This document shows positions 5,631-5,978 of a DNA stretch of 5,978 nt, piece after piece. A program made the position numbers and the translations under genes. Position 1 is the stretch's first letter, and every line of letters starts with the position of its first letter. Under the pieces are notes generated by a model. That model made no database searches. It was not told the origin of the DNA and saw nothing but the letters and a program-made list of their open reading frames with translations. Source of the stretch: Thermoleophilaceae bacterium (GTDB taxonomy: Bacteria; Actinomycetota; Thermoleophilia; Solirubrobacterales; Thermoleophilaceae); the NCBI GenBank assembly GCA_013813135.1, contig JACCSF010000166.1, positions 1 to 5,978 of the forward strand, in the 5' to 3' direction.

Positions 5631-5978
5631 TCACCGCTCGGCGATCACGAGCGCCTGAGTGGCTCGACCGATCCGTCCGCGCCGGTCGTAGAGCGCGGTG
5701 TCGGTCATCCCCGACCCCGAGGCGTCGGCATGGGTCGTCGAGTCGAGGCAGATCCACTCGCCGACCGGCGGACGCGAGAGGGTGACCGTCAGGTCGGTGT
5801 TGACGAACAGATGCCGCCGGAAGTCGAGCACCCCGCTGATGCCGTTGCCGGAGTCGGCCGCCGCGAGCACGCGCTCGAGCGGGGCCGGCTGCTCGCCCGC
5901 CACGAGCGGGTAGCGCAGCCGCATCCACGCCGTCGCGGGCCCGAGCTCCGTGAACCCGCCGGCGAGGAACCTGAACTC
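5631..5978 (-). CDS. Acyl-CoA thioesterase-like protein, C-terminal part (5' end outside window)
   Basis: The frame is open from the right edge to TGA at 5631-5633 (115 codons visible). The fragment resembles the second hotdog domain of TesB-like/4HBT_3 thioesterases: GPATAWMRLRYPLVAGE (13-29), ERVLAAADSGNGIS (35-48), FVNTDLTVTLSRPPVGEW (58-75), then ALYDRRGRIGRATQALV (95-111). By analogy with E. coli TesB (Asp204, Thr228, Gln278), Asp42, Asn60 and Gln108 (fragment numbering) are the candidate catalytic residues; this mapping is by eye. Such enzymes hydrolyse acyl-CoA to free acid and CoA in the cytosol; chain preference cannot be told. The first in-window ATG (5924) falls inside the conserved WMRLRYP segment, so the true start lies further right. 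The stop is 32 bases before the mutase ATG on the same strand, so the two are likely an operon or close neighbours. Confidence 0.8.
   Translation of the reverse strand, partial: EFRFLAGGFTELGPATAWMRLRYPLVAGEQPAPLERVLAAADSGNGISGVLDFRRHLFVNTDLTVTLSRPPVGEWICLDSTTHADASGSGMTDTALYDRRGRIGRATQALVIAER

Noticed and set aside
5599..5928. N-terminal extension of the mutase frame by 110 codons
   Set aside because: The extra residues are Arg/Ala-rich and overlap the thioesterase gene in another frame; the mutase family N-terminus starts at 5598.

Overview
The window is very GC-rich, codon third positions are almost all G or C, and several genes start with GTG. Together with the protein families present, this points to a high-GC actinobacterium, most likely of the Thermoleophilia/Solirubrobacterales type. 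That placement is an inference from style and gene families; there is no rRNA or other marker. I saw no RNA gene, mobile element, CRISPR array or origin.

Layout. The left edge holds the 5' part of a minus-strand gene (1-509) for a short SRPBCC-like domain followed by a long Pro/Glu/Ala-rich tail; it runs off the window. A 53-base divergent gap separates it from a plus-strand pair: a class I SAM-dependent methyltransferase (563-1291) and, 9 bases later, a secreted PHP-type metallohydrolase of the CehA/McbA kind (1301-3028). The second plus-strand gene meets a minus-strand gene tail to tail, and their stop codons share one CTAG. The minus-strand genes are two small four-helix membrane proteins (3474-3866 and 3025-3477), translationally coupled through ATGA and apparently paralogous. 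Further right are a methylmalonyl-CoA mutase large subunit without a B12 domain (3982-5598) and, just upstream of it, the 3' part of an acyl-CoA thioesterase-like gene (5631-5978) that enters from the right edge. A strong hairpin follows the mutase stop codon.

How the genes fit together. The thioesterase and mutase are codirectional, 32 bases apart, and both act on acyl-CoA thioesters, so a link in propionyl/methylmalonyl-CoA metabolism is plausible. The mutase needs a separately encoded cobalamin-binding subunit, which is not in the window. The membrane pair forms its own small operon. The methyltransferase and secreted hydrolase are adjacent but need not share a function.

The most interesting signals are: (a) TAnnnT boxes ending 6-9 bases before three starts that lack a Shine-Dalgarno sequence, suggesting leaderless transcripts; (b) the PHP protein with Tyr in place of the usual His in its second metal-binding motif; (c) a stand-alone mutase large subunit that keeps the Tyr/Arg pair typical of true methylmalonyl-CoA mutases; and (d) the coupled paralogous membrane pair. 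I see no clearly new multi-gene system such as a defence or secretion cassette.
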